From Nisaea nitritireducens (GTDB taxonomy: Bacteria; Pseudomonadota; Alphaproteobacteria; Thalassobaculales; Thalassobaculaceae), in assembly GCF_014904795.1 (NCBI RefSeq), contig NZ_JACZFS010000044.1:1-54767 (forward strand): a stretch of DNA of 54,767 nt. The letters run 5' to 3'. Under the pieces are notes generated by a model. That model saw nothing but the letters and a program-made list of their open reading frames with translations, was not told the DNA's origin and did no database searches. How positions within the stretch are numbered: position 1 is the stretch's first letter; the number at the start of each line of letters is the position of its first letter. The position numbers were made by a program, and so were the translations under genes. This document shows, piece after piece, positions 43,611 to 53,255 of the stretch.

Positions 43611-44438
43611 CTATGGTTTGAATGCGTGATAGGCATGCTCGACGGTCGGATCCCAGCGTGAGAGGGCCGGGCGGTCCTCTGTTATGTCGGCCGCGCCCCA
43701 GAGAATGCGGCGGCGATCTTCCTCTTCACTCACTTCATCGTCGGGGCAGACGATGTAGAACGATCCGGCCTCTATCCCCTGCAACATGCGTTCGATGACC
43801 TGTTCTGGCAGCCAGGCACCTGGCCGATGCTCGTTCTTGCCGGTTGTCGTCCAGCCCGGTATCAGCAGATGTGCCGTCATATTTTCCTCGCCGGTGCTGC
43901 GTAGTTCGTGCGCGAGGCTTTCCGTGAATGATTTCACCGCCGCCTTGCTGAGATTGTAGACCGGGTGTCCCGGCGGGTTGGTGATGCCTTGCTTGGAGCC
44001 TGTATTGACGATAACGGCAGGCGTGCCGCGGTCCCGCATGCCGGGCAGGAAGGCGCGCGTGCCGTAGATCACACCCCATAGATTGACCTCGACGAGGTGG
44101 CGCCAATCTTCGATATCTCCGTCGAAACCGCGTCCAGCGCGGGACGCGGCATTGTTCAGCAGGATGTCCGCACCGCCGAATTTTTCCCGTACGGCTTTTT
44201 CAAGCTTCTTTATTTGGTCCGGGTCGGAGACATCCGTCGGGACGGCGATGATATTCGCGGCATCGTCCGCCTTCGCGATGACCTCCGCCGTTGCCGTCAC
44301 CAGATCGTCGGTCGGCAGGTCGACCAGACACACCTTCAGACCCATCTCGGCAAAGTGCAGCGCGGCGGCCCGTCCGATGCCGAGGGCTGCCCCTGTGATT
44401 ACGGCCACATTTCCTTCGGCGAATGCTGGATGTGTCAT
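43611..44438 (-). CDS. SDR-family oxidoreductase
   Basis: The 275-residue short-chain dehydrogenase/reductase has the NAD(P) loop TGAALGIGRAAALHFAE, NNAASRAG, the catalytic Ser in NTGSKQGITN and YNLSKAAVKSF with the Tyr-x3-Lys pair. An Asp after the second strand (CLVDLP) favours NAD over NADP. The C-terminus has an unusual VCPDDEVSEEEDRRRILW stretch, as in a small group of bacterial SDRs. It is divergent from the acyl-CoA ligase gene. Substrate unknown. Confidence 0.9.
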   Translation of the reverse strand: MTHPAFAEGNVAVITGAALGIGRAAALHFAEMGLKVCLVDLPTDDLVTATAEVIAKADDAANIIAVPTDVSDPDQIKKLEKAVREKFGGADILLNNAASRAGRGFDGDIEDWRHLVEVNLWGVIYGTRAFLPGMRDRGTPAVIVNTGSKQGITNPPGHPVYNLSKAAVKSFTESLAHELRSTGEENMTAHLLIPGWTTTGKNEHRPGAWLPEQVIERMLQGIEAGSFYIVCPDDEVSEEEDRRRILWGAADITEDRPALSRWDPTVEHAYHAFKP

Positions 44439-44595
44439 GAAGCCCTCCCTGTCGGCGCGACGGGGTGACTATGGCGCGGACCTGTATGCCGGGCAATGCC
44501 GGGGGATCTGTTCAAAGCAGACCCGGCCTTGCTAGAGTCCTCCTCGATCGCGACACAGCCGGCCGGAGAGCGGGCAGGCGCGAGGGAGGAAATAC

Positions 44596-46233
44596 ATGCT
44601 GCCAGGCAATATGATGGACCGTCCCCTGACGGTTCCGAGCATCCTTGATTTTGCCGCCGAAATTCACGGCGATGCCCAGGTGATATCGGCCCGGGTCGAG
44701 GGAGACGTGCACCGCTACAGTTATGCCGATGTGCACAGGCGCGTCTCACGGCTGGCCCATGCGCTGCGTCAGCTCGGCATCGTAGACGGTGACCGGGTGG
44801 CGACGCTGGCCTGGAACGGCTACCGGCATTTCGAGCTCTATTACGCGATCTCGGGCATCGGCGCGGTCTGCCACACGATCAACCCCCGGCTCTTCGAGGA
44901 TCAAATCCTTTACATCGTTGGCCATGCCGAAGACCGGGTTCTGTTTCTGGAGACCAGCTTCCTGCCGCTGGTGGAGAAGCTGGCGGACCGGTTGCCGCCG
45001 GACCTGCGCTATGTGGTGATGTGCGCGGCTGAAGATTTACCGGAAACCAGCCTGAACGTTCTGGCATACGAGGATCTGCTGACGGGGCAGCCGGACACCA
45101 TCATCTGGCCTGATCTGGATGAACGTCAGGCCTCAGGGCTCTGCTACACCTCGGGGACGACCGGTAATCCGAAGGGCGTGCTCTATTCCCATCGCTCGAC
45201 CCTGATCCATACCATGGGGCTGCTGGCGGTCGGGCAGAGCATCGGCCTCAGTCCGGAACGCTCGCTATTGCCGGTGGTGCCGCTTTTTCACGTTAATGCC
45301 TGGGGCCTTCCCTTCGCCGCGCCGCTGGTGGGGACAGATTTCGTGCTGCCCGGCCCGCGGCTCGACGGGCCGGGGCTGTTCGCTTTCATGGATCAGGAGA
45401 AGGTCAACACAAGCTGGGGCGTGCCGACTGTCTGGTTCGGTCTGCTCGCCGAGATGCGGAAGCAGGGCCGCAAGCCGGACGGGTTCGACTGCGTGCTGAT
45501 CGGCGGTTCAGCCGCGCCGAAACCGATGATCGAGGAATTCGAGCGGGATTTCGGTGTCACTGTCGTGCATGGCTGGGGCATGAGCGAGATGAGCCCGGTC
45601 GGCTCGGTCGGTGTCTTCTACGCCCGGCAGCGTGCCTTGCCGGAAGCAGAGCGGATGCATCTGAAAACGGCGCAGGGGCGCCGCATGTTCGGGGTCGAGT
45701 TCAAGATCGTCGACGGGGAGGGCGCGCGCCTGCCTCATGACGGCGTTGCCTTCGGCGAGCTGCATGTGCGCGGGGCCGCCATCATGAGTGCCTATTTCAA
45801 TGACGACGAGGCGACGGATGGCGCGTTTGACGAAGAGGGCTGGCTGAAGACCGGCGATGTTGCCCGGATCGACCCTGAGGGTTTCCTGTTCCTCGTGGAC
45901 CGGACCAAGGATGTCATCAAGTCTGGTGGGGAATGGATCAGCTCGATCGATCTGGAGAGCGCGGCGCTGGCGCATCCTGACGTCGCCGAATGCGCGGTGA
46001 TCGCCGTGCCGCATCCGAAATGGGTAGAGCGGCCATTGCTGGTCACGGTCCTGCAGGACGGGTCGCGGCTGACTGCCGCAGAGATGCAGGAGTTTCTCGG
46101 CGGCAGGGTCGCGAAATGGTGGCTGCCCGACGATGTGGTGTTCGTCGACGAACTCCCCCACACCGCAACGGGCAAGCTGTCCAAGATGACCTTGCGCGAG
46201 CAGTTCAGGGACTACCGGCTGCCCGGCATGTAG
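44596..46233 (+). CDS. Medium/long-chain acyl-CoA synthetase
   Basis: The 545-residue adenylate-forming enzyme activates fatty acids to acyl-CoA with ATP. Motif A5-like [62 protein letters not shown] and the final catalytic Lys in [11 protein letters not shown] are all present. The overall pattern is of AlkK-type medium- or long-chain acyl-CoA synthetases. GGAGGAAATAC precedes the ATG. It would supply acyl-CoAs to the thiolase and AcuI genes upstream, though it is transcribed separately. Confidence 0.93.
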   Translation: MLPGNMMDRPLTVPSILDFAAEIHGDAQVISARVEGDVHRYSYADVHRRVSRLAHALRQLGIVDGDRVATLAWNGYRHFELYYAISGIGAVCHTINPRLFEDQILYIVGHAEDRVLFLETSFLPLVEKLADRLPPDLRYVVMCAAEDLPETSLNVLAYEDLLTGQPDTIIWPDLDERQASGLCYTSGTTGNPKGVLYSHRSTLIHTMGLLAVGQSIGLSPERSLLPVVPLFHVNAWGLPFAAPLVGTDFVLPGPRLDGPGLFAFMDQEKVNTSWGVPTVWFGLLAEMRKQGRKPDGFDCVLIGGSAAPKPMIEEFERDFGVTVVHGWGMSEMSPVGSVGVFYARQRALPEAERMHLKTAQGRRMFGVEFKIVDGEGARLPHDGVAFGELHVRGAAIMSAYFNDDEATDGAFDEEGWLKTGDVARIDPEGFLFLVDRTKDVIKSGGEWISSIDLESAALAHPDVAECAVIAVPHPKWVERPLLVTVLQDGSRLTAAEMQEFLGGRVAKWWLPDDVVFVDELPHTATGKLSKMTLREQFRDYRLPGM

Positions 46234-46268
46234 CGGCGCGCGGTCTTAGCTTGAGTGATCGTTTCTGC

Positions 46269-47879
46269 TCAGAGCCGCTGGCTTTCCAGCAGCCCGTGCA
46301 TGCGCGTGGCGGCGCCGCTGCCAGCCTCTTCATAGATGTTGAAAACCTCGTCGATCCCGTTTTCCAGGAGTTCCTGTTCCTGGTCCGGGAAAAGCGATGT
46401 GGAGACAATGGGGCCTTTGTAACCGCGCTCGCGCATCTGCCTTGCGGCATCGATATTGGATTGGTGCTTCGACATTGAGAGCAGGATCATTTCGATACCC
46501 AGATCGGGTGTCACGATACGGGACCAGAATTCCGGGTTTGTGGCGTCGCCAAGGACAACTTTGCGCCCCTCATCACAGTTTCGTTCAACCTGCGCTTCAT
46601 CCAGATCGATCCCGATGATTTTGTCTTCCGCATGGGTGCGCATTTCATCGTATGCGGCCCGTCCGACTCGCCCCATTCCGAAGATCAGAATGCGGTGCCC
46701 GCCAAGATCGATATCTTCGTCACCGACCAAGCGTTTTCGGGTTTCCCATCCGGCCAAGATACTGCTGAAACGGCTGTAAATCTCTAGCGCGTAGACATTC
46801 ATGGCAGAGGAAATAATCAAGGAAGCGGACAATGCCAGAGCGATGACTGTCAACCAGTCGGACGCAAGCCACTCCGCGCCGATCGCGATAACTATAACGA
46901 TCAGACCGAATTCAGAATAGTTGCTCAGGACCAGCCCGCCAAACGTCGAGCCCCTGGCGCGCATCCGGAACCGCGTCAGCAGCCAGACGAAAAGCAGTGT
47001 TTTGATCGGAATGAGAATCATCAAAACCACTGCGGTTGCCGCAGTTTCCCATGTCGGCAGACCGGTAAGCCCGATGGTCAGGAAGAAACACACCAAAAAC
47101 ACATCTTTGAAGTTCATCAGTATATTGGCGAGGTGTTTGGCCCTAGTGTGACTCGCCAACAAAACGCCCATTGCGAGTGCGCCAAGATCGCCCTTCATGC
47201 CCACCAGCTCGAACAATGCTGCGCCGCCGAGTGCCATGCTGAAGCCGAAAACGGCCAGCAGTTCTCCATAACCGCTCCGCTCCATCAGATATCCCAGCGC
47301 ATGACGCGCGGGAATGAGGGCGAGAAGGGATAGGGCCCAGATCGTAGGCAATTTTCCTGCGGAAAAGGCCAGGAAAACCACCGCGGCAATATCCTGCATG
47401 ATCAGGATGCCGATCGCGGCTTGACCGTAGCGCGACATCAGTGAGCCGCGACCTTCCAGGGTCTTTACGGCGAAGACTGTGCTCGAAAAAGACAGGGCGA
47501 ACGCGATGATCAGTGCTGTCTGATAATCCATACCCTCGAATAGAAGAAAACCGGCCCAGCCGAGCGCAGCGATGAAGCCGGTGGCGATGATAATCGTAGC
47601 GCCCATATGCAGGCTTGTGGTCGCCCAGATCTCCGGGCGCAGCAAGGTGCTGAGCCTCAACTTCAAGCCAATGGTGAACAGCAGCAGTGTGATGCCCATG
47701 TCGGCGACGGAGAGGAGGAACTGATCGCTCTCAGCGCCGAAGAGATGCAGAACGAAACCGGCGATCAAGAAGCCGACCATTGGCGGCAGGCCGATCTGGC
47801 GGACCAGCAACCCGGACGCAAATGCTATGGCGATCCAGGCCGGGTCGCGGTAATCGATTGCAATAATGGAAGAGTCCAA
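46269..47879 (-). CDS. Kef-type cation:proton antiporter with TrkA-N domain
   Basis: The 536-residue inner membrane protein has about 12 transmembrane segments of the CPA2 family, including ADMGITLLLFTIGLKL and ALSFSSTVFAVKTLEGRG, typical of Kef and YbaL antiporters. A cytosolic TrkA-N Rossmann domain follows (HRILIFGMGRVGRAAYDEM, then GDATNPEF), which binds NAD(H) or a related ligand that gates transport. It probably exports potassium in exchange for protons under stress. No KefF-like ancillary gene is adjacent. Confidence 0.92.
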   Translation of the reverse strand: MDSSIIAIDYRDPAWIAIAFASGLLVRQIGLPPMVGFLIAGFVLHLFGAESDQFLLSVADMGITLLLFTIGLKLRLSTLLRPEIWATTSLHMGATIIIATGFIAALGWAGFLLFEGMDYQTALIIAFALSFSSTVFAVKTLEGRGSLMSRYGQAAIGILIMQDIAAVVFLAFSAGKLPTIWALSLLALIPARHALGYLMERSGYGELLAVFGFSMALGGAALFELVGMKGDLGALAMGVLLASHTRAKHLANILMNFKDVFLVCFFLTIGLTGLPTWETAATAVVLMILIPIKTLLFVWLLTRFRMRARGSTFGGLVLSNYSEFGLIVIVIAIGAEWLASDWLTVIALALSASLIISSAMNVYALEIYSRFSSILAGWETRKRLVGDEDIDLGGHRILIFGMGRVGRAAYDEMRTHAEDKIIGIDLDEAQVERNCDEGRKVVLGDATNPEFWSRIVTPDLGIEMILLSMSKHQSNIDAARQMRERGYKGPIVSTSLFPDQEQELLENGIDEVFNIYEEAGSGAATRMHGLLESQRL

Positions 47880-48098
47880 CAGTCTGTGCTCACCTACAAG
47901 ACATCGGATATGCGCCGGACAATCGGTCGAGTAATCGACGGGTTTTCAGGCCGCGCCAGACGATTGTACGAGATTGCGAGCCTGACGCCCGATAAATCCG
48001 ACATAGACATTTTGAATGGCGTCACCGGACCGCGCGGGCGATGGAAAGCCGCCCTTATCTGCATGATTGGGACCTGATGGGCGGGAGGCGCCTGCCTT

Positions 48099-48126
48099 AT
48101 CGCGGTGCCAGCCCAGGCACCGCGAT
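48099..48126. terminator. Hairpin after the dienelactone hydrolase gene
   Basis: A perfect 11-bp stem (ATCGCGGTGCC / GGCACCGCGAT) with a 6-base loop lies 19 bases past the stop of the minus-strand gene at 48145. There is no T tract, so it may act with Rho or only stabilise the 3' end. Confidence 0.55.
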
Positions 48127-48144
48127 TGTGGCGCGTTGGCCGAT

Positions 48145-48813
48145 CTAACCGATATGCGCGCCGAACAATTCCAGCGTGCGTTCCTTGGCGACCTTCGCGC
48201 TGGTGGCATCGAAGCTGCCGCGATGGTCGCAATTGAAGCCGTGGCCCGCCGGATACATGTTGACCGTCAGTTCCGGATGCGCGGCGCGGACCTTGTCGAC
48301 ATCGTCCTTCGGGATTGCATGATCCTGTTCGCCGAAATGGCAGATGACCGGGCATTTTGGCTTCTCCTCGGCAACCGAGCCGATGCCGCCGCCGTAATAA
48401 CTCGCGCCGGCGGAAAAACCGTCGATCCGTGTCGTTGCCAGCCAGGCGAGGAACCCGCCCCAGCAATAGCCGACCACGCCGACCTTGCCGGCTGCCGCCA
48501 CGGTCTCCCGAGCGGCCGCTATGTCCAGCAATGCCGCGTCGGTATCGGAACGTTCCTTGTAGTCGCGGCCTTTCTCGATATCGTCGGCCTCGTAACCGAG
48601 TTCGATCTTCGGCTCGATCCGATCAAAGAGTGCCGGTGCGATCGCAAGATAACCCTGCGCCGCATAATCATCCGCCACGCTCTGGATATGCGCGTTGATG
48701 CCGAAAATTTCCTGAACGACAACCACGCCGCCGCGGGGCTTGCCGCTCGGCTGTGCCAGATATGCGTCGAACTTGTGTCCGTCCGACGCCGTCAATTGCA
48801 TGAACTCGCCCAT
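48145..48813 (-). CDS. Dienelactone hydrolase-family protein
   Basis: The 222-residue alpha/beta hydrolase has the dienelactone hydrolase pattern: GVVVVQEIFGINAHIQ, a Cys nucleophile in VVGYCWGG, the acid in HFGEQDHAIP and the His in YPAGHGFNCD. Classical members open dienelactones in chlorocatechol breakdown; most genomic members have unknown substrates. It has no signal peptide. No aromatic pathway gene is near. Confidence 0.9.
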   Translation of the reverse strand: MGEFMQLTASDGHKFDAYLAQPSGKPRGGVVVVQEIFGINAHIQSVADDYAAQGYLAIAPALFDRIEPKIELGYEADDIEKGRDYKERSDTDAALLDIAAARETVAAAGKVGVVGYCWGGFLAWLATTRIDGFSAGASYYGGGIGSVAEEKPKCPVICHFGEQDHAIPKDDVDKVRAAHPELTVNMYPAGHGFNCDHRGSFDATSAKVAKERTLELFGAHIG

Positions 48814-48976
48814 CAGTCCCTCCGGTGGCTTGGCTCCGTGCGGCGGACTCTAGAGCCAGCGCCTGCAGATGGCAAAGCGGTTTCCGCGTGACGGACAGCG
48901 CATCATGCGTTAGTCAAAAGGCATGAACGCGCTTCTGAACAAGGTGGCGACCCTCGTGGTGCGCCGAGTTATTACC

Positions 48977-49003
48977 GACCCGGTCTGACCAACAGGCCGG
49001 GTC
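48977..49003. terminator. Possible hairpin in the 48814-49076 gap
   Basis: A 7-bp stem (GACCCGG / CCGGGTC) with a 13-base loop lies about 75 bases before the kinase-like gene. There is no T tract. The rest of this 263-base gap shows nothing else I can support. Confidence 0.3.
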
Positions 49004-49076
49004 ATCGTATACCCTTGTTCCAAAACCCGCGGGTTACGCCCGCAGCCGGGCTCAGACCCGGAAACGGTAAAGCGCC

Positions 49077-49562
49077 ATGTCCACCATATTGCATCTGTTC
49101 TGCGGCAAGATTGCCGCCGGTAAATCCACTTTCGCCAAACGCCTGTCCCATCAGTCCGACGCACTGCTGATCTGCGAGGATGACTGGATGAGCGCACTGT
49201 ATGGCCCGGAGCTGAAGAGCTTCGATGATTGTGTCCGTTATTCCGCCCGGCTGCGGTCGGTCATGGAGCCTCATCTGATCTCCCTGCTGCGCGGCGGCAC
49301 GACGGTAGCGCTGGATTTTCCAGCCAATACGCGGGGGCTGCGGGCCTGGATGCGGGAGATGGCCGAAGCGGCGGAGGTTTTGCCGATCCTGCATTATCTC
49401 GATCTGTCCGAAGCGCAATGCCGGGACCGTCTCCGCAAGCGCAATGCGAGCGGGACGCATGCCTTCGCGCCGAGCGATGCGGATTTCGACCTGATCGCCC
49501 GATATTTCGAGGCGCCGGAGCCGGATGAAGGGCTCGCCGTCATTGTGCATGGCGGGCTCTGA
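49077..49562 (+). CDS. Small P-loop kinase-like ATPase
   Basis: The 161-residue protein is a single P-loop domain with Walker A GKIAAGKST (residues 10-18), an acidic ICEDDWMSALYG after the second strand, a Walker B-like TVALDFPANT and a lid RDRLRKRNASGTHAF. This is the AAA_33/zeta-toxin-like or gluconate kinase-like layout that phosphorylates small molecules or nucleotides. The gene overlaps the convergent EamA gene by 23 bases. No antitoxin-like partner is present, so a toxin role is not supported. Confidence 0.8.
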   Translation: MSTILHLFCGKIAAGKSTFAKRLSHQSDALLICEDDWMSALYGPELKSFDDCVRYSARLRSVMEPHLISLLRGGTTVALDFPANTRGLRAWMREMAEAAEVLPILHYLDLSEAQCRDRLRKRNASGTHAFAPSDADFDLIARYFEAPEPDEGLAVIVHGGL

Positions 49563-50454
49563 ACGGGTATCGGATCTGGCCCGTCGTCACTGCGACCCCT
49601 AGAAGGATCAGGACGAAGCCGAGCATCTGCGGCGCACTCAGCGCTTCGCCGAGGATGAGTGCCCCGAGCAGCATGCTGAAGCCAGCCCTGAGATAGCTGC
49701 CGGCCGTGACGCCGAGCGGACCAAGCGTGCGGACCAGCCGGAAATAAATCGCCATGGCGATGGCGGTCGAGAAACAGCCAAGACCGAGGATCGCGGCAAT
49801 GCCCTCGCTGCTGGGGGACAGGGTGTGGGGCTGGTCGGTCATGAGCGCCGCCGGGACCATGATTGCCGCGGCCATGCTCATGGAACAGGCCGCGGTCAGG
49901 ATGGGCGGCTGTCCGGAAAAGCGTCTGGCGAAGAGAGCGGCCAGTGCGTAGCTGAGGCTGGCGCCGGTGATCGCAAGCTGCCCGAAAACAGAGCCCTGAT
50001 CGTCGGCGAAGGCGGCAGGACCAAGCGTTGCCGCAACCCCGGCGAAACCGATCACGGTGCCGGTGAAGCGTCTGCCGAGGTTCGCGCGGTCGCGGAGCAG
50101 GATCAGACTGATCAGAAAGACGAAGAGCGGCGGCGTTATGTTCAGCAACCCCGCCAGACCACTGTCGATCCGGGTTTGTCCCCAGCTGATCAGCGTGAAG
50201 GGCAGGGCGCTTTGCAGGATGCCTTGCATCAGTAGCGCTGCCCAAGCGGTTACCGTGCCCGGGAATTTCAGCCGCATCCAAACTGCGGTCAGGACGAGAA
50301 GGCCCGCGCCGATAGTGAGCCGTCCGGCGACGATGCTGGTGGGCGGTACACTGTCCAGTGCGACTTCGGTCAGGGTGAAAGAGCCGCCCCAAAGAAAGGA
50401 CAACAGCACGAGCAAGCTGGTTTCGACCGCGATATTTGGCGTTTTGTGCGACAT
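49540..50454 (-). CDS. EamA/DMT-family transporter
   Basis: The 304-residue protein has ten hydrophobic segments in two EamA repeats. The first begins LLVLLSFLWGGSFTLTEVAL and the second is around ITGASLSYALAALFARRFSG, both typical of the drug/metabolite exporters. ATG 50454 is preferred to 50484 because GGAGG lies about seven bases upstream. Substrate unknown; family members export amino acids or metabolites. It is convergent with and overlaps the kinase-like gene. Confidence 0.9.
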   Translation of the reverse strand: MSHKTPNIAVETSLLVLLSFLWGGSFTLTEVALDSVPPTSIVAGRLTIGAGLLVLTAVWMRLKFPGTVTAWAALLMQGILQSALPFTLISWGQTRIDSGLAGLLNITPPLFVFLISLILLRDRANLGRRFTGTVIGFAGVAATLGPAAFADDQGSVFGQLAITGASLSYALAALFARRFSGQPPILTAACSMSMAAAIMVPAALMTDQPHTLSPSSEGIAAILGLGCFSTAIAMAIYFRLVRTLGPLGVTAGSYLRAGFSMLLGALILGEALSAPQMLGFVLILLGVAVTTGQIRYPFRARHAQ

Positions 50455-50580
50455 GGGAGACCTCCGGTTCGCCCTTTGTCGCACTGGCGATGTGGCAATG
50501 CTGGCTGCATTCGGCTGTTGTCCCGGGATAGAGTCCGATTCCGGCTAGCGTTGCTGGGACCTCCGGAGGATCATGCCGTC

Positions 50581-51165
50581 ATGCAACCCGACGAGACAGA
50601 CTTTCCCGATCCGGAGACATGCGACAGGGCACGCCTGGCACGGGACCCGGCATTTGACGGTCTGTTCTTCAGCGGCGTGCGGTCCACGAAGATCTATTGC
50701 AGGCCGGTCTGTCCGGTTCGTCCGGCAAAATCAGCCAATGTCAGCTTCTACCCGACCGCAGCGGCTGCGGAGAATGCGGGGTTCAGGCCATGTCTGCGGT
50801 GCCGGCCGGAGGCCGCGCCGGGAAGCCCTGCATGGCGCGGTACCGCATCCACGGTCGGCAGGGCCATGAGGATGATCGAGGCGGGGTATCTCGACGACAA
50901 ACCGGTTACGGCATTGGCGGACAGTCTCGGGATCGGCCCGCGCCACCTGTCCCGGCTTTTCGCCCGGCATGCCGGCGCCAGCCCAGCTCAGGTCGCGGCC
51001 ACGGTCCGGGTGCAGCGGGCGAAACGGCTGATCGATCTCGGAGAAATGCCGATGTCGGAGATTGCCTTCGCCGCCGGGTTCCAGAGCATCCGGCGGTTCA
51101 ACGATGTGTTCCAGGCGCTGTACGGAAGGGCGCCATCTTCGCTGCGGAAGAGGATCAAGCGTTGA
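50581..51165 (+). CDS. AdaA-like methylphosphotriester repair regulator
   Basis: The 194-residue protein fuses an Ada-type zinc domain with Cys40, 44, 71 and 74 (YCRPVCPVR and RPCLRCRPE) to an AraC-type double helix-turn-helix (LADSLGIGPRHLSRLFARHAGASPAQ and SEIAFAAGFQSIRRFNDVFQALYG). N-Ada domains take a methyl group from DNA phosphotriesters onto the first Cys and so become an activator of alkylation-repair genes. The O6-methylguanine methyltransferase and AlkA glycosylase domains found in longer relatives are absent, as in Bacillus AdaA. CCGGAGGA lies 10 bases before the ATG. No adaB- or alkA-type target is adjacent. Confidence 0.88.
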   Translation: MQPDETDFPDPETCDRARLARDPAFDGLFFSGVRSTKIYCRPVCPVRPAKSANVSFYPTAAAAENAGFRPCLRCRPEAAPGSPAWRGTASTVGRAMRMIEAGYLDDKPVTALADSLGIGPRHLSRLFARHAGASPAQVAATVRVQRAKRLIDLGEMPMSEIAFAAGFQSIRRFNDVFQALYGRAPSSLRKRIKR

Positions 51166-51263
51166 TGCCGTTTATCCTTTTGAAGCCTTCACGAACCCTT
51201 TGTGATATTGGGGAAATTCCCGGCACGCCGAGGGGCGGTCAAAATTGAATAACGAGGTTCGAA

Positions 51264-52136
51264 ATGGGGATCGTCACTGACATCGTCCTGCCTTTGGTCC
51301 TGGCTTTCATGATGTTTACCTTGGGACTGGGGCTCCGGATTTCCGATTTCAGCCGATTGCTGACGCAACCACGTGACATGGTGACCGGGCTGGTCTTCCA
51401 GATGCTGCTGCTGCCGCTCGTTGGTTTTCTTCTGGTCTCCAGTTGGCCTTTGGCACCGGAAATTGCGATGGGCGTCATGTTGATCGCCGTGGCGCCGGGC
51501 GGCGTGACCTCGAATTTCCTGACCTCGCTTGCGAGAGGGGACGTTGCGCTTTCGGTCTCGCTGACCGCCGTCGCCAGCCTGCTCAGCGTGGTGACCATCC
51601 CGCTGGTTCTTGGCATGGCCTATCAACAGATAGCCGGTGAGGCACTGGCCGGGGAAGTCTCGATCGGCAAAACCGCGATCAGCATTTTCCTGATCGTCAC
51701 CGTGCCGGTCCTGCTCGGCATGGCAGTGCGTCACTTTGTGCCGGGATTGACGGACCGTTGCGTGCCTTATGCCACCAAACTCTCGACCCTGTTCTTCGTA
51801 CTCGTGCTTGCGGGCGCGATTTTCCAGGAGCGGGAAAACGTGGTGGCGTACTTCGCCGAAGCCGGACTGGTCACGCTGGCGCTGAACATCGCCATGATGG
51901 TGCTCGCCTTCCTCGGCGCCCGGGCGCTTGGGAGCGGGCCGGAGCAGCGTATTTCGATCTGTATCGAATGCGGCCTGCAGAACGGCACGCTCGCCATCGC
52001 AGTGGGCGTGCTGATCTTTGGCGGCGGCGCTTACGTCATTCCGGCGGCAACCTACAGCCTGATCATGTTCGCGACCGGGCTGCTGTTTCTTGCGCTGGCC
52101 CGGCGGAAACTGATAACTGCCGCTAAAACGGGGTGA
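51264..52136 (+). CDS. Bile acid:sodium symporter family transporter
   Basis: The 290-residue protein has eight to nine transmembrane segments of the BASS family: MFTLGLGLRISDF, GVMLIAVAPGGVTSNFLTSLARGDVALSVSLTAV and ECGLQNGTLAIAVGVLIFGGG are recognisable family motifs. These carriers take up organic anions such as pantoate, pyruvate or bile acid-like compounds with sodium. The substrate cannot be told. It is convergent with ychF, 12 bases apart. Confidence 0.92.
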   Translation: MGIVTDIVLPLVLAFMMFTLGLGLRISDFSRLLTQPRDMVTGLVFQMLLLPLVGFLLVSSWPLAPEIAMGVMLIAVAPGGVTSNFLTSLARGDVALSVSLTAVASLLSVVTIPLVLGMAYQQIAGEALAGEVSIGKTAISIFLIVTVPVLLGMAVRHFVPGLTDRCVPYATKLSTLFFVLVLAGAIFQERENVVAYFAEAGLVTLALNIAMMVLAFLGARALGSGPEQRISICIECGLQNGTLAIAVGVLIFGGGAYVIPAATYSLIMFATGLLFLALARRKLITAAKTG

Positions 52137-52148
52137 AGGCCGTCGAGG

Positions 52149-53252
52149 TCAGACGTTGAAGCGGAAGTGGAAGACGTCGCCGTCCTTCACAAGATATTCC
52201 GAGCCTTCGACCCGCATCTTGCCGGCTTCCTTGGCGCCGCTCTCGCCGCCGCAGGCGACGAAATCGTCATAGGCGATGGTTTCCGCCCGGATGAAGCCGC
52301 GTTCGAAATCAGTATGGATAACGCCGGCGGCCTGCGGCGCCTTTGAGCCCCGGCCGACGGTCCAAGCGCGGGCTTCCTTCGGACCGACCGTGAAGAAGGT
52401 CAACAGATCCAGCAGGCTGTATCCGGCGCGGATCACACGGGCAAGCCCGGTCTCCTCAAGGCCGAGGGTTTCCAGGAATTCGGCCTTCTCTTCCGCGGTG
52501 CCAAGCTGGGCGATCTCCGACTCGATCGCGGCTGAAATTACCACCGCGACGGCGCCTTCGGTTTTCGCCATTTCGAATACTTTGGCGGAATACTCGTTAC
52601 CCTCTGCCGAGCTTTCCTCGTCGACATTGCAGACGTAGAGCACCGGCTTGGTGGTCAGGAGCTGCAAGCCGTCGACGATTTTCTGTTCCTCGGTGCTCCA
52701 GTCATCGACAGACCGTGCCGGTTTGCCTTCACGCAAGGCATCGAGGATTTTGGTCATGACGGCGACCTGGATCTTCGCTTCCTTGTCGCCGGACTTGGCC
52801 CGCTTCTCCAGAGGAGAAATCCGGCGCTCCATGCTGTCGAGGTCGCAGAGCATCAACTCTGTCTCGATGGTCTCGGCATCGCGCAGCGGGTCGACGGAAC
52901 CCTCGACATGGGTGATGTCGTCGGAGGCGAAGCAGCGCAGCACATGCACGATGGCGTCGACCTCGCGGATGTTGGCGAGAAACTGGTTGCCGAGGCCTTC
53001 GCCCTTGCTGGCGCCGCGCACCAGACCGGCAATGTCGACGAATTCAAGCTGGGTCGGCAGGATCTGCTTGGATCCAGCAAGCTCTGCCAGCTTGTCGAGG
53101 CGCGGGTCCGGAACAGCCACCCGGCCGGTATTCGGCTCGATGGTGCAGAACGGATAGTTCGCCGCTTCCGCCGCTGCGGTTTCGGTCAGCGCATTGAAGA
53201 GGGTGGATTTGCCGACATTCGGCAGGCCAACGATGCCGCACTTGAAGCCCAT
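52149..53252 (-). CDS. ychF: Redox-regulated ATPase YchF
   Basis: YchF is an Obg-family P-loop protein that binds ribosomes and prefers ATP over GTP. The 367 residues contain GLPNVGKST at 8-16, [20 protein letters not shown], a coiled-coil insertion ([20 protein letters not shown]) and a C-terminal TGS domain ending [15 protein letters not shown]. It lies 3 bases after pth, in the common rplY-pth-ychF order. Stress-response and translation roles are known for the family. Confidence 0.97.
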   Translation of the reverse strand: MGFKCGIVGLPNVGKSTLFNALTETAAAEAANYPFCTIEPNTGRVAVPDPRLDKLAELAGSKQILPTQLEFVDIAGLVRGASKGEGLGNQFLANIREVDAIVHVLRCFASDDITHVEGSVDPLRDAETIETELMLCDLDSMERRISPLEKRAKSGDKEAKIQVAVMTKILDALREGKPARSVDDWSTEEQKIVDGLQLLTTKPVLYVCNVDEESSAEGNEYSAKVFEMAKTEGAVAVVISAAIESEIAQLGTAEEKAEFLETLGLEETGLARVIRAGYSLLDLLTFFTVGPKEARAWTVGRGSKAPQAAGVIHTDFERGFIRAETIAYDDFVACGGESGAKEAGKMRVEGSEYLVKDGDVFHFRFNV

Positions 53253-53255
53253 GAC

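Noticed and set aside
48923-48988. A 21-codon frame (MNALLNKVATLVVRR start) ending in a hairpin
   Set aside because: It has no proper ribosome binding site spacing and no support beyond an open frame; chance is likely.
49077-49562. Zeta-like toxin
   Set aside because: The P-loop layout is similar but no epsilon-type antitoxin gene is adjacent, and general kinase-like proteins share it.
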